A stretch of DNA of 64,000 nt from Paraphysomonas bandaiensis (Eukaryota; Chrysophyceae), in contig CBFFRP010000026.1 of NCBI GenBank assembly GCA_965644295.1, positions 39,571-103,570 on the forward strand, given 5' to 3'. The translations under genes were made by a program, and so were the position numbers. Shown one piece after another: positions 23,519 through 35,925 of this stretch. Position 1 is the stretch's first letter; every line of letters starts with the position of its first letter. The notes beneath the pieces are model-generated. The model was not told the origin of the DNA. It searched no databases and worked only from the letters and a program-made list of their open reading frames with translations.

Positions 23519-24473
23519 CGTATGTACATACTGCTGTACATACTGTACATACATACTGTACATACATACTGTACATACATACTGTACTGTACCTGGCATA
23601 GAGCGATAAAAGAATCGCGTTATATCGCGAGTGGCATCCTGCTCTGTACACAGCGCACAGCGCACAGCACAGATATACTCACATCAGCCAGGTACTGACA
23701 CAACAATCACTTAAGCCGGTTATCGTGATTGTCTGAGCAGCTCAGTGATGAGATGAAGCACTCTGACATTGATGATTTCATCCTCTATCTAGCATACAGA
23801 CATAGATAGACGGCTGCGATGGAAGGGACTACACGAGAGCGATTCCCGTTCCGACTGATCCTGACTCTTCACGATCTGTCCCATGTAAGGCCCTGTCTAC
23901 CCATCATATGATACCATATCTCCATATGGTGCATCTATGTGTGTTATATCTCCATATGGTGCATCTCTGTGTGTTATATCTCCATACGGTACATCTCTGT
24001 GTGTTATATCTCCATATAGTGCATCTATGTGTGTTATATCACTGTGTCGTATATTATTGCGTGGTACAGCACCATATGTTATATTGCTGGATAGTACATC
24101 ACTCTATGCAATGTCACTAAATGGTATATCACCATGTCTTCTCACTACTATATTTTTTCTGATTGATATGTGTCATTACTAAATGAGTCATCACAATACG
24201 TCATATCAGGTACCGACAGCTAGTTTTTTCTCTAGAAGTGGTGCGGTGCATGTACGTGTTGTCGCCCAGCGTACCACTCTAGCGAAGAGCTCTGCTGTAC
24301 GTCGCGGAGCAGTAGGAGGGACAGGAGGGGTGAAATGGGAGGGAGGGTGTAAACTCTCTGTCTCACTGTTGCACACCTCCTTTATCCTTCACTTGGTTAT
24401 ATGTGACTCAGATGGAGCGCATATAGGGAGGGCCTCGCTGGATGTCAGGACGGTCACCAGAGATGTGACTGCT
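23519..24473 (+). repeat. First copy of a duplicated promoter/first-exon segment
   Basis: These 955 bp are almost identical to 28681-29635 (offset 5,162). They include TACTGCTGTA and TGTACATACATAC palindromes, a roughly 30-bp tandem repeat (TATATCTCCATATGGTGCAT, about 23905-24040) and the start of the NT-C2 first exon (ATG at 24183). At 24469-24473 (CTGCT) the copy switches into antisense Crypton sequence, so the exon is cut after about 97 codons and fused to a short out-of-context tail ending at 24551. It is a broken copy; the intact gene uses the second copy. Confidence 0.9.
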
Positions 24474-24551
24474 CGAAGACACACTTGCGTTCTACTAGGG
24501 CCATCAATCCTCGAAACTGATGTCGACTCGGCAAATTTCCGGTTACTGTGA
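24183..24551 (+). pseudogene. Truncated first exon of the C2 gene fused to antisense Crypton
   Basis: The first roughly 97 codons equal those of the exon at 29345. After the CTGCT junction the frame reads antisense Crypton sequence to a stop at 24551. The last strand of the NT-C2 fold is lost and no donor site follows, so this is probably nonfunctional, although its promoter copy may still be active. Confidence 0.8.
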
Positions 24552-25630
24552 GTGCCGATATCTTCCCGAGCACAACCAAGATCCAACGAGGAGTCGATGT
24601 CCTTTTCCACTGCTTGAACTAATAGATTGTAGTATCTTTTCTCTTGGTCAGCCCCATCAAATACATATTCAGCATCTTCCGTACTTGTACAGTGCTTACA
24701 CCACACATAAACAGCTAAGTCTAGAATAACACAAACTTCTGGCATAAATGGATTTGCGTATAAACGTTTCATATCTGTAGTTTTGGTGCCAGTTTGGTCC
24801 ACTTTAGTAGTGCCAAAAACAATAGTTAGGGCATCGTTTATCCAATCCATGTTGCATGTTAAGATGTCGTCAATATTATCGGAACGACCAATTGTATTCA
24901 CTGACAACTTAGTGAATAGGGAGGCAAATAACCCTTCATGCCAAGACTGGCTTCTGGCAGTTGGAATCTTGCTCATGAAATGGGCACAAATGGTTTTGTA
25001 TCCGTATAGGTTATAGGGAAGTTTGCCGTCTCGAACTTTCATAATTCCGTTTCTTTTCTTCAGCCCTATATCCCTCTTATATGTAGCAATAGCCGCACAT
25101 ATAGCTCTGTCAACCTCTACTGGCCAAACATGACCAACTTTACTCATATTGGGACTATCATATTCGTGCCACCAACGCAGAGCACTCTTATAATTTTGAT
25201 ACGTTTGTGCGCTTACAGTAACAACATTTTGTCCGGGATTAAGATCTCTTTCATTCATTATACTATCGCCAGTTGAAGGAGCGCTAGTAGTGCATGCATT
25301 CTCTTGATTGATCTCGAATGAACTTCGCTTCTTCTTTCGCCGACTTGATTTCGCTAGGTGCCTGTTGATTGAGATGTATGCGAACAAAAGTTTTGCGGTG
25401 TCTGCAGACATTGGAAGTTTCAGGACATATATATGCTTGGCGTCACCCGTATGCTTTCTAACATCCCCATCAACAATTTCCAATGCTTCGTTTCGAATTG
25501 CAGGCTCCGCTTCATTCAGCAGTCCTGTCATAACTCGCAATTTGGATAAGTAGTGGGACTGTGTTGCTTTCATGACATTTCGTTCTGCCTGACCCTGAAT
25601 AACGTGTTCTAATGCGGCTCGTTTCATCAC
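24389..25630 (-). pseudogene. Recombinase fragment of Crypton copy B
   Basis: The ORF starts MMKRAALEH and follows the intact recombinase through H361 and R364 to QVCLRA. It then runs into antisense host exon sequence and stops. The catalytic tyrosine, coiled coil and C-terminal module are missing, so it cannot be an active recombinase. It might encode a truncated DNA-binding fragment. Confidence 0.88.
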
Positions 25631-25919
25631 TTTGTCTTGATGACCAATGTCAAAGTATATATATATCTTATGAACATCATAACAGCAAGATCATAGCTGC
25701 AAGATCGCACAAAAACAAACCGTTTGTGGCACTTTTCGGAGTCAAAAACTGGCGATTTTTTTAGTTTAGGTTGTGTAATTCATTTTACATAGTTCTTCTA
25801 GTTTCGCTAAACCCAAAAACTCACACACACTACAATAGAGAATAATTTTTTCTCGTGTAAATTATTTTACACAACTCCCAAAAATCCTGCCTTTAGTTTT
25901 ACATAGATCGGTGGGTTTT
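24469..25919 (-). mobile_element. Truncated Crypton, copy B
   Basis: It matches copy A from 22073 to 23518 with very few substitutions (for example one base near 25151, and Lys for Asn at codon 3). It starts inside the recombinase gene at the CTGCT duplication junction and ends at GTTTT (25915-25919), where copy C begins directly. It lacks the sequence for Y398 and everything after it. Confidence 0.9.
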
Positions 25920-28680
25920 TCTAAACGGTCGAAACTATGTAAAATTGTGTAAATTACGTATTATTAGAGTATGTATTTTGTATATACGGTTGCTGGTATA
26001 CTGGCAGGAGTGTGTTAGATGTGAGGGTCATGTGACCATAAATAGACACACAGACAGTCTATTGTGGGGTGAAATTATGACCCAACCTGCAGATTAAAAC
26101 AAAGGACGATTGATGGAGTCGTTAATGGACTGACTTGACTTCACTGTACCGCAAGCTTCATGCTGTGCAAGACCAGTACGATGACTTTTAACCGCTTGAG
26201 ACAACTGCTTCATGTGTGTGGTTATTGCCTTAAGAAGAGACAGTGAAGTGGAAGAGGACCCTTACAAGAGGATAAAATACTGCTTGAGTCGTTATTTTGC
26301 AGAAGGTATGCTCAGTGTGCATCCTGTGAAGTTCTCCCGATAATTCAAGGATTCAAGTAATGTGACCGTTAGCATCTTCAATATCCATCAATGGGGGACA
26401 GCGTTCATATTAGTATTATCAATGCATGCAATTAATAGAAAAAATATTTTGGGTAAATTATTTCCTATATATACACCTCTGTATCAGCATCGTGCTCCAG
26501 AAGTTGTCTCGGTGTAAGATCGGTACTTCTTATATACCACATACCGCAGAGTGACTGCTGTGTAAGTGTTCTGGATTGAGAGTAATGCTCTTAGGGTGTA
26601 ATGCGCAGGTAACCAACTCTGGCCAACGGTGGTGCCCCATCCAGAACTATACTTCCAGCGACTCGCCAGGTATTGTGGATAAACAAGATTACACGTCACC
26701 TCATGATAATAAACTTCTGACAAACAAAACTGCTGCGACTTCTCTGGAAATTATCCTTCTTGATGAGTATTATGTATATTACGTACTGGCGGTAATGCAT
26801 ACCGTACAACTGACAATGCACAACTGTATATCGATTGTTGCACAAATCACACAGACAGTATGTATATATATAATATCGATTACACGAATCACACTGACAG
26901 TATGTATATATCAGTTGTTATTATATTTAAATACTTCCGGTATTAATGTCATAAGACAGCGAATACTAAAAACCTTATTCTTTACTTATAATATATATCA
27001 CTTCCGAATACAGCTACCAACGATTTAATTTTCCTAATCTGTTAGCCAAAGTATTGATATTAAGATCATTAGGCCGCGCTGGCTTTCTATCGTATATTAA
27101 GTCTAACAAAATAGGGTATGTTGCATCAAACACTGAGCTACTATTCTGCATAGTAATTTCACCATCACCTCGTATGATACCTTTCTCCATTGCTAATCGA
27201 ACAAGTGTTCGCATTACCTTGGAAGTTCGACTGCAGTTTGTGCTGCTACTCTTCCCCACGCAATGTTGCAGAGGTCGAACATACCGCAAGGGACCAATCT
27301 CATCGCGAGAATTGCCAAACCACCACAAACCCCACATTGTCCATACGTTGTAGGAAGGAAACTCAAACTTCTCCTTAGCAAAGTCTGAGCGTAGTCTCAT
27401 GAAAGCATCTCTAGAAGGAGCTGACAATGAAGAACCTTGGTAAACATTACCTGACTCCAAGCGCTCAATCATTTTGTTCTGTTGCTGAGTCATCTGCTGA
27501 ATTGACTCCGTTAGTGTTTTGACACTTGTTCATATCTGTAGTTTTGGTGCCAGTTTGGTCCACTTTAGTAGTGCCAAAAACAATAGTTAGGGCATCGTTT
27601 ATCCAATCCATGTTGCATGTTAAGATGTCGTCAATATTATCGGAACGACCAATTGTATTCACTGACAACTTAGTGAATAGGGAGGCAAATAACCCTTCAT
27701 GCCAAGACTGGCTTCTGGCAGTTGGAATCTTGCTCATGAAATGGGCACAAATGGTTTTGTATCCGTATAGGTTATAGGGAAGTTTGCCGTCTCGAACTTT
27801 CATAATTCCGTTTCTTTTCTTCAGCCCTATATCCCTCTTATATGTAGCAATAGCCGCACATATAGCTCTGTCAACCTCTACTGGCCAAACATGACCAACT
27901 TTACTCATATTCGGACTATCATATTCGTGCCACCAACGCAGAGCACTCTTATAATTTTGATACGTTTGTGCGCTTACAGTAACAACATTTTGTCCGGGAT
28001 TAAGATCTCTTTCATTCATTATACTATCGCCAGTTGAAGGAGCGCTAGTAGTGCATGCATTCTCTTGATTGATCTCGAATGAACTTCGCTTCTTCTTTCG
28101 CCGACTTGATTTCGCTAGGTGCCTGTTGATTGAGATGTATGCGAACAAAAGTTTTGCGGTGTCTGCAGACATTGGAAGTTTCAGGACATATATATGCTTG
28201 GCGTCACCCGTATGCTTTCTAACATCCCCATCAACAATTTCCAATGCTTCGTTTCGAATTGCAGGCTCCGCTTCATTCAGCAGTCCTGTCATAACTCGCA
28301 ATTTGGATAAGTAGTGGGACTGTGTTGCTTTCATGACATTTCGTTCTGCCTGACCCTGAATAACGTGTTCTAATGCGGCTCGTTTCATCACTTTGTCTTG
28401 ATGACCAATGTCAAAGTATATATATATCTTATGAACATCATAACAGCAAGATCATAGCTGCAAGATCGCACAAAAACAAACCGTTTGTGGCACTTTTCGG
28501 AGTCAAAAACTGGCGATTTTTTTAGTTTAGGTTGTGTAATTCATTTTACATAGTTCTTCTAGTTTCGCTAAACCCAAAAACTCACACACACTACAATAGA
28601 GAATAATTTTTTCTCGTGTAAATTATTTTACACAACTCCCAAAAATCCTGCCTTTAGTTTTACATAGATCGGTGGGTTTT
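25915..28680 (-). mobile_element. Internally deleted Crypton, copy C, head-to-tail with copy B
   Basis: It starts at the shared GTTTT and ends at GTTTT 28676-28680 before host sequence. Relative to copy A about 950 bp (about 21417-22369) are replaced by a short filler (CACTTGT) near 27522-27529. Both ends are intact, so it could be moved in trans by copy A's enzyme. Confidence 0.9.
27014..28391 (-). pseudogene. Deleted recombinase gene of Crypton copy C
   Basis: The N-terminal part (28391 down to about 27530) is followed by an out-of-frame tail ending at 27465. The C-terminal part with the coiled coil and tryptophan-rich module (27493 to 27014) survives separately. The deletion removes H361, R364 and Y398, so no catalysis is possible. 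Confidence 0.88.
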
Positions 28681-29344
28681 CGTATGTACATACTGCTGTA
28701 CATACTGTACATACATACTGTACATACATACTGTACATACATACTGTACTGTACCTGGCATAGAGCGATAAAAGAATCGCGTTATATCGCGAGTGGCATC
28801 CTGCTCTGTACACAGCGCACAGCACACAGCACAGATATACTCACATCAGCCAGGTACTGACACAACAATCACTTAAGCCGGTTATCGTGATTGTCTGAGC
28901 AGCTCAGTGATGAGATGAAGCACTCTGACATTGATGATTTCATCCTCTATCTAGCATACAGACATAGATAGACGGCTGCGATGGAAGGGACTACACGAGA
29001 GCGATTCCCGTTCCGACTGATCCTGACTCTTCACGATCTGTCCCATGTAAGGCCCTGTCTACCCATCATATGATACCATATCTCCATATGGTGCATCTAT
29101 GTGTGTTATATCTCCATATGGTGCATCTCTGTGTGTTATATCTCCATACGGTACATCTCTGTGTGTTATATCTCCATATAGTGCATCTATGTGTGTTATA
29201 TCACTGTGTCGTATATTATTGCGTGGTACAGCACCATATGTTATATTGCTGGATAGTACATCACTCTATGCAATGTCACTAAATGGTATATCACCATGTC
29301 TTCTCACTACTATATTTTTTCTGATTGATATGTGTCATTACTAA
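28681..29344 (+). promoter_or_regulatory. Putative promoter region of the C2 gene (second copy)
   Basis: It is the second copy of 23519-24182. It contains GTACATACTGCTGTACATAC (28686-28705), TGTACATACATAC repeats and the roughly 30-bp tandem repeat at about 29067-29205. It directly precedes the intact first exon. A Crypton end lies at its left border, so upstream control sequence has been replaced by transposon DNA. Confidence 0.45.
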
Positions 29345-32300
29345 ATGAGTCATCACAATACGTCATATCAGGTACCGACAGCTAGTTTTTTCTCTAGAAG
29401 TGGTGCGGTGCATGTACGTGTTGTCGCCCAGCGTACCACTCTAGCGAAGAGCTCTGCTGTACGTCGCGGAGCAGTAGGAGGGACAGGAGGGGTGAAATGG
29501 GAGGGAGGGTGTAAACTCTCTGTCTCACTGTTGCACACCTCCTTTATCCTTCACTTGGTTATATGTGACTCAGATGGAGCGCATATAGGGAGGGCCTCGC
29601 TGGATGTCAGGACGGTCACCAGAGATGTGACTGCTACGCATCAGCTTCCGGTGGCTTTCACATCGTCGACTATGCAGGACAGTCGTTTGACAGTCACTGT
29701 GAAAATAGAGGTAATAGGCGTCGTGCTCCTATGGGCTGATAAGTGCTGATGATCGAAATTTAGACTGCAGGCTTGTCATCACCACTGACAGCACCTCTCA
29801 CCAGTGGATTGGGCCCGACTGAGGATCTTAGTCAGAATCTGTGTTACGTCTTGAATGCCGGACGAGAGTGTGTGCCTGCGGGGTACACCGGATGTCATAA
29901 CGCTGCCTTTCGCAATTCTCTCTTGGCGAGGCGGGTGTCTGACGAAGATGCTGACTCATCTCTTTGCCGACTGGATAGATTAGAGGACCTCTTCCAGGAC
30001 AGCTACCTCCTCACTCGCCAGGTTTGCAGCAGCAGAAGTAGTGCACATATCACTGGCTCACTGAGAGCAATGCCCTTCGGCACACTTCGGTCGGTACGTG
30101 TGCCTCATTTTCTCTGCAGCCAGACCACCAGGATTGAACTTGCCAAGTCCAGTGGCACCGAGGATTGTTATACGGTTCCAGCAGGAATGATACTCTCAGT
30201 TCAACCTGATTTGCATATATGGACCGCGTACGCTGCAGATCCGTTTATGACGAAAGAGCGACATGTGCTGAAACTAGAAACACTGGTCGCGTCTTCATAC
30301 GGCTATGACACCAAATATACATTTGTGAAGTGCGAATCCATATATAGTGCGTGGGCTTTAATGCGAATGTTGCATCGTGTTGTGCACCATGAATCAACTC
30401 TTGCTCATCAGAGAGTAGCACGAACACTTTGTAACCCCTACATCTGGACCAAGGAAGGTTGCACTCTTCCCTCGCCCTGCATTCCTGCAACAGTTCTTGC
30501 TCCAGCAAATAACATCCCTGTTGCAACGCGTTGTGGTGTTACTGTCAATGATATTTCTGGAAGTGGTCCGTCTACTTTATCCTTTTCACCGTTCGCAGAA
30601 GGTTACGATTCGTTGAACACCTTTGCAGACAACGTCTTGGATCTGGCTTCGTTGACCGCCGTGGAAATCAACTCTGACTACTTATGTAGTGGAGAGTATT
30701 TGCTGCGGGTGGAGATAACCGCAGGTGACCTTGGCTGCCTCAAATCATACTTTTATGAGCTGCTCCCGGTCACTTACGTTATCGCAAAGTGCAGTGGACT
30801 AACGGCCTGCAAATCAGTGAACCTACATCGTAGTGGAGGGTTATCAGATGCCATTTACAAAGTAAACTTTGAGAAACCTGCAGGTTATATTTATCAGTAG
30901 CATCATGGATTTTAAAGTAACTTTTTATGCTCCACAGAGCATTTTGATGAGGAGCAAGTACTACAGCTTCCTGATGGAGGTTTCTTCCTGTTGTTAACTG
31001 AAGAAGACATCAGGGGTGCCAGATGTAGTAAGGGTAAAGGACTCATGCTAGTTTTATATCATGGCACCATTGGCGCAGAGCATGTAGTCGGAGAACAATT
31101 CCTACCTCTATACAAAATCCTTCCGCCTGAGATTAGAGGGCAGCTGGAGTCCGTCGGCTCTTCTTTGCCAGATATAGTCCTGCAGAGGAGCGACGTAAAC
31201 CAGAGTAAGCCCAATGACAGTTCTGGCTTCGGTACAGAGGAAATCAGAGGAAAGAATGAAAGAGAAGGCTTGGATACAGTGCCCCGTTGCGGCGCTTCGA
31301 ATTCTCTCTTATCGTCATATTCAGTGAATGTACCACTAGATTCGCGACTGTCATTCCAGTTTAAAATAGTGTCTGGTGTGGTTTATGATTCTACGAAATC
31401 GCGTCACGATGGCAATGGCATCAATGTGATGAAGCTTGGGCGATACATGTCTATTTTGTGTCATGTCGTCATGTGGAATGGTGGGTACAAATATATTTTG
31501 ATTGCAATCGGTATTAATTCATTTCACGTGTTTAGGCCGTCGTCCCACTGCATCTTTGGACAAGTACCTAAAACAGCAGAGTCTCCATTCATCGCCATCA
31601 CCTTGGAATGCAGACACGGAATTTTCCTTTACCACAGATGATGGAATTCACCTTGGAGATATGATACGAATAAAGCTAATCGATTCGTATGACTTGGAAT
31701 CCGCTGGAGTTGTGTATATTCCGTTGAGTGATTTTGAACTCAAAAGTTCTTTTTCTGAAGCACCCACTCGGACCTATCCCATTGTACCTTGTACTTATAA
31801 ACTAGATGATAGAACTCCGTCTCGTGAAGTGCAATCCGGCATCGGAACTATAAGTGTGAATTTGTCAAGGCGTCAGAGCACTTTCCCAGACAATCGTATG
31901 GGCGCACCCAACATCAATCTTCGGTGTTCATGCGCACTAGCAAGTGAGCATACAAGTCGATGGCCAGGATATTCAATTCTGTCGAGCGCCATGCACAGTT
32001 TTGATGCTAGTGATATGTCAGAGACAGTTCATATGTCCTTGTTCTATGATGGTGCCTTAATTGAACTGAGCACTGTGAATTGCGGTGAAGACGATGACGA
32101 TGACCAAAATAACAACGACATGGGCTCTAGATTTCATAGGCGGAGTACTTTGGAGAGCTTAGATGAAGATATATCAGATTGGATACACTTGGCTGATGAG
32201 AGTCAAACAACTAGTACAATGAATTCTCGATCAGCTGAACTACGAAAACACTTGAATTCTGTGCTCGCTACTTGTGAAGAGCGAAGCAATATGTCTGTAC

Positions 32301-35300
32301 CCGTTGTGTTTGTACCCTGGAGCCAGATATCACATGTAGATGTTATAACACCGTCGGTATTATCCGTGAGGTTAACAGTTCATCGCTATCTTGGGGGCGG
32401 ACTTGATGTTGACGACGGAGTCAGAAATACATTCAGAGCAGCTGAGGTAGAAGTCTTTCTATGCCCTTGTAATTCTCGAAAACTTTTTGCAGCGATTGAG
32501 GAAAGAATACGAGCGTTTCCTTCGAGGCAGTCTGTTAAAGCTGCTTTATCAGAAGAATTGCGAGGTCATGGTCAGACTGATGGAACTGTGGTTGGGCCTA
32601 TGTCACCTGCAATCTCTGCTATAGCATTCGTTAGTCAGCGTATGAGTGATCTTAGTAGCGATATTAATAAATGTCGCGCGAGCGGTGTAACTTCAGAGGA
32701 TGTCGATTCTCTGTTGTATGTACTGGACAACAGCAGTGACTGCCGTGGAAGAGTCGTTCGTGGATTTGTGTTCCAATCCACCCCGCATTACAGGAATTTG
32801 CGCTCAGTACAAGTTTCCTCGGATACATTCAAAATGATTTCGCTGCTAAGGGAGCAGTGCAGAATGTGGCTTTACATTGCGGCTGTCGCGTCTGCATATC
32901 AGCATTATATTCCTCCTGATCATTATACTTTTTCAGAGAACACACTCCTCGATCAAATTGAGCAGGATTTTATGGCAGCGGAGCGACAAATATATCAGGA
33001 AATTGACTATGCAAAGCTCCATAATACCGCAAGTGAGGAAAATGCTTGTATGGGTACAATTTCTGAAGTGAAGTCCAGTCGGTGTCATATATCTCTTCTT
33101 ACATCTGATTTGCTCGTTCGTAGACTTCGAGATGCTGCTCTTGCCCTTTGGGCCAATAAGAGAGTACCATCGGTTACCTGTATGTGCAATTTACTTGACG
33201 TTATCGTTCACCGCTATTTTCTTGAAGTGACTCGAGTACTAAGTAGATACTTTCGGCACGATGGAAGGGCGCTTGATGCAGAACCTGGCAAGGTGATACA
33301 TTGTTGAATTAGTGCATCTATCTTACACTTATGTTGTACAGCAAGCCTACCAGTCAACAAGCAAACTTCACCTTGTGTCCATATTTACAGAAATGAACGA
33401 TTGTTTTCGAAATGCTGTACGGTGTTCGTTGGGCACGTTCAATATTGGACTTCGCAACAGTGTGCCGTCTACACTTAATGAGACAGTAAATACAAGTTCT
33501 GATAACGTTTCTGAAGTTCTTTTGTTGTCTTCTGTTTTTAATGTGAATGATCTAGTTGCTGATTTCAGCACCATACTTCTGAGGGAAATGAAGCAATGGG
33601 TGGTTCGTACTGTTTCGGTATGTTCGATACCTTAATATATTTGTATTTTGCTTCTTATGCCAACATATAGACATGGCGCAAGAAGGCGGAAAACGAGAGT
33701 AGTTTTTTGTGCACGATGCTTCCGTGGTTTCCTGTTCGTCTTGAACAGTCCCTACGACAGAAGTTGGAGAGGGACGTAAGTAATTTGAGACGCCAAAGAG
33801 CCGGGCAGAGGTTTCTTACTCTCATTCCTGAGGACGTTGCATTGGCGTTAAATCAATATCTAGAGGTGAATAATTGATGAGAATTGTAAACTTGAGTTTT
33901 AGTGATATGCTTATATACAGGATTGCATGCTAGTTTCTGGTACCTCGAATTGTGAGGATGATCTAGACAAACTTTCTCAGGACAATATGGGTTTTATAAC
34001 TAAGGTTGCTCTTAAAGTGCGACTGTTATATGCGACGAGTTTTTTGTATCTATCACAAGCCTATGATGATGCACTGTCTGAAGTTAGAAATGTTCTTGCT
34101 GGCGCAGGTGTATGTTGTGTTGGACCAAAGAAAGCATATCGTGGGACAATATTTCGCTTTCGTGAGGATACGAAATGCCGTTCTGGCGGTTGTAATGTGA
34201 CGAAAGATGAACTGTTGGATGAGTGTGCGGTGTGGTTATGTAGCTGTGCGAATGATATGTATAGGGCTGGAAAAAAGCATTTTGCAGCGTCTTTTGACAT
34301 TGCATCTCAGCATGCATATGATGAGAACGATACCGAGTCCACCGATACAGACAGTGATGAGGAGTGGGATGGTGTTGGCATAGTGGGTGACGCTGTCAGA
34401 AAAACAGAGGTCTCATTCGGACAAGTGATGTATAATTGTATTAGGACAATTGGTGATCTGATCATGTTTTCTGTCAGTGACATATTTGAACGTGACAAGT
34501 TTGCTGCATTGTGGATCAATCATGTATCCAGAGCTGTGAATTCTCCTGGAAAATATATGCTGTCTTCATCTCGAACGCGTGCTATTAATTCGGAAAGTGG
34601 CCCTATATGTCATGGTTTATTTGTGATAGAATCATTTTTGAAAAATTACGAAGCGTGGTTGGAGCCACTCTGTTACGCTCAGTTACTGAGAGAATGTTTG
34701 CACAGACTAAATGTGGTATACCTAACGTTTTTAAAAGACTTATCGGAAGAACATCCGGTCAGACCACTATGTCTTGATTCGGTTAAACAGGTGTGCTCCA
34801 AAAATGTAGTTAAATAAATAAATTTCAGTAGGTTGCGAAAGATGAGGCAGATATCAAAAGATTTTTCACATCTCTAGGAAGTGTGAGGAGTGCTTCGAAT
34901 CGACGATTGCAGCACTCCATTCGGCATCTGAATTATTTAAATGTGTGTTCTACACACATTTGCACTGAAATATGCAATGATATTTGTGAATTAAACTTCC
35001 CACTTACTAATATTTCGCGCCTACTGTGTTGCGACATATATTCTGAAGAGTTCGTGATTGTCACGCAGAATCTGGTGTCTGTTGCTAAAGTAAGATGTTA
35101 ATGAATTATTGATGTTTTGTTACTTGATGTTCGTAGAGTCATCCAGCAGATGCAAGTGCACTTGCGAGAATGATGCGTGCGATAGTTTCACTGCGTGCAG
35201 ATATGCATTGTACAGACGACAGTATTGATACTGAGAAAAGGCAGGTGGTGTTACAGGCATACGAACTGTCCATCCGATCCCAGTCTCAGAGTGAGACTGC

Positions 35301-35925
35301 GGGTTACGGGGTGGCTCTCTCTAGTTCGGTTGCTAAGGTTTTTGCTCCGGAATTTATCCCTCAGCATAATATGCCGTCGCTTTCTATAGTATCTGGAATC
35401 ACCTCACGGCAAGAACCTCAGCAGGCATTTAGGGAATCTTTGATAGAAGTGTCATGCATTCGAATTACCGGGTTTTCTCCTGCTAATGCGGAAAGGGTAA
35501 TGGGAAGTTTACTGGGTGTCGGAACAGGAGTGGTGTCCCTTTTATTGGCAATGCGTCTAGAGGACAGCAGTGAGCGGGGCACGTTGGATGCATTGGACAC
35601 GTACGAGAGTACATTATTGCCGATTTATTACTCATATGACACCAATGAATGGGTTCCTCGTACTACAGGCGACTCCGCTGTAAATCTGCCTTGCAGTGGA
35701 GGATATGCACATAAAGACCTCGTGTGTGAGCTACAAAGCAAGTCGTTTATCAGAGGGCGCATTGTTCTTGTTGGTCGCACAACTATGTCTTTGGGTGGAA
35801 TCGACACTACTACTACCACCTTTGAAGGAATTATTGAGTTGCTGCGTATATCAAGTAGTGAATTAGATGCAGAAGCGAAATTATTATTTTCTGTGAAACT
35901 AAAAGCTGGAAGCAGGGGTCTCTAG
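29345..35925 (+). CDS. Giant C2-domain protein, 2,057 residues, nine exons
   Basis: Exons 29345-29710, 29764-30883, 30938-31480, 31536-33292, 33342-33617, 33671-33865, 33921-34790, 34832-35089 and 35137-35925 close in frame. Residues 1-122 look like an NT-C2 domain: VKWEGGCKLSVSL, FILHLVICDSD, IGRASLDV and the closing strand SRLTVTVKIE. A second C2 domain spans the exon 3/4 junction near residues 630-750 (SPSPWNADTEFSFTTDDG, LGDMIRIKLIDSYD, VVYIPLSDFEL). The rest is largely helical, with acidic stretches (GEDDDDDQNNND; ENDTESTDTDSDEEWDG) and no transmembrane segment. C2 domains bind membranes or proteins, so a peripheral trafficking or signalling scaffold is likely. The architecture loosely recalls MUN/Munc13-type proteins, but I see no motif that proves it. 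Its promoter and first exon are duplicated upstream. Confidence 0.75.

Noticed and set aside
23905-24060. CRISPR-like array at the roughly 30-bp repeats upstream of the C2 gene
   Set aside because: The units are contiguous without unique spacers and the DNA is eukaryotic; it is a plain tandem repeat.
33777-33809. A 33-nt gt...ag stretch in exon 6 of the C2 gene as an intron
   Set aside because: Shorter than every other intron here (43 nt minimum), in frame and without a stop; more simply coding.
33312-34817. MUN (Munc13) domain in the C2 protein
   Set aside because: The idea came from C2 plus helical layout. I could not match conserved MHD motifs, so it is left only as a possibility.
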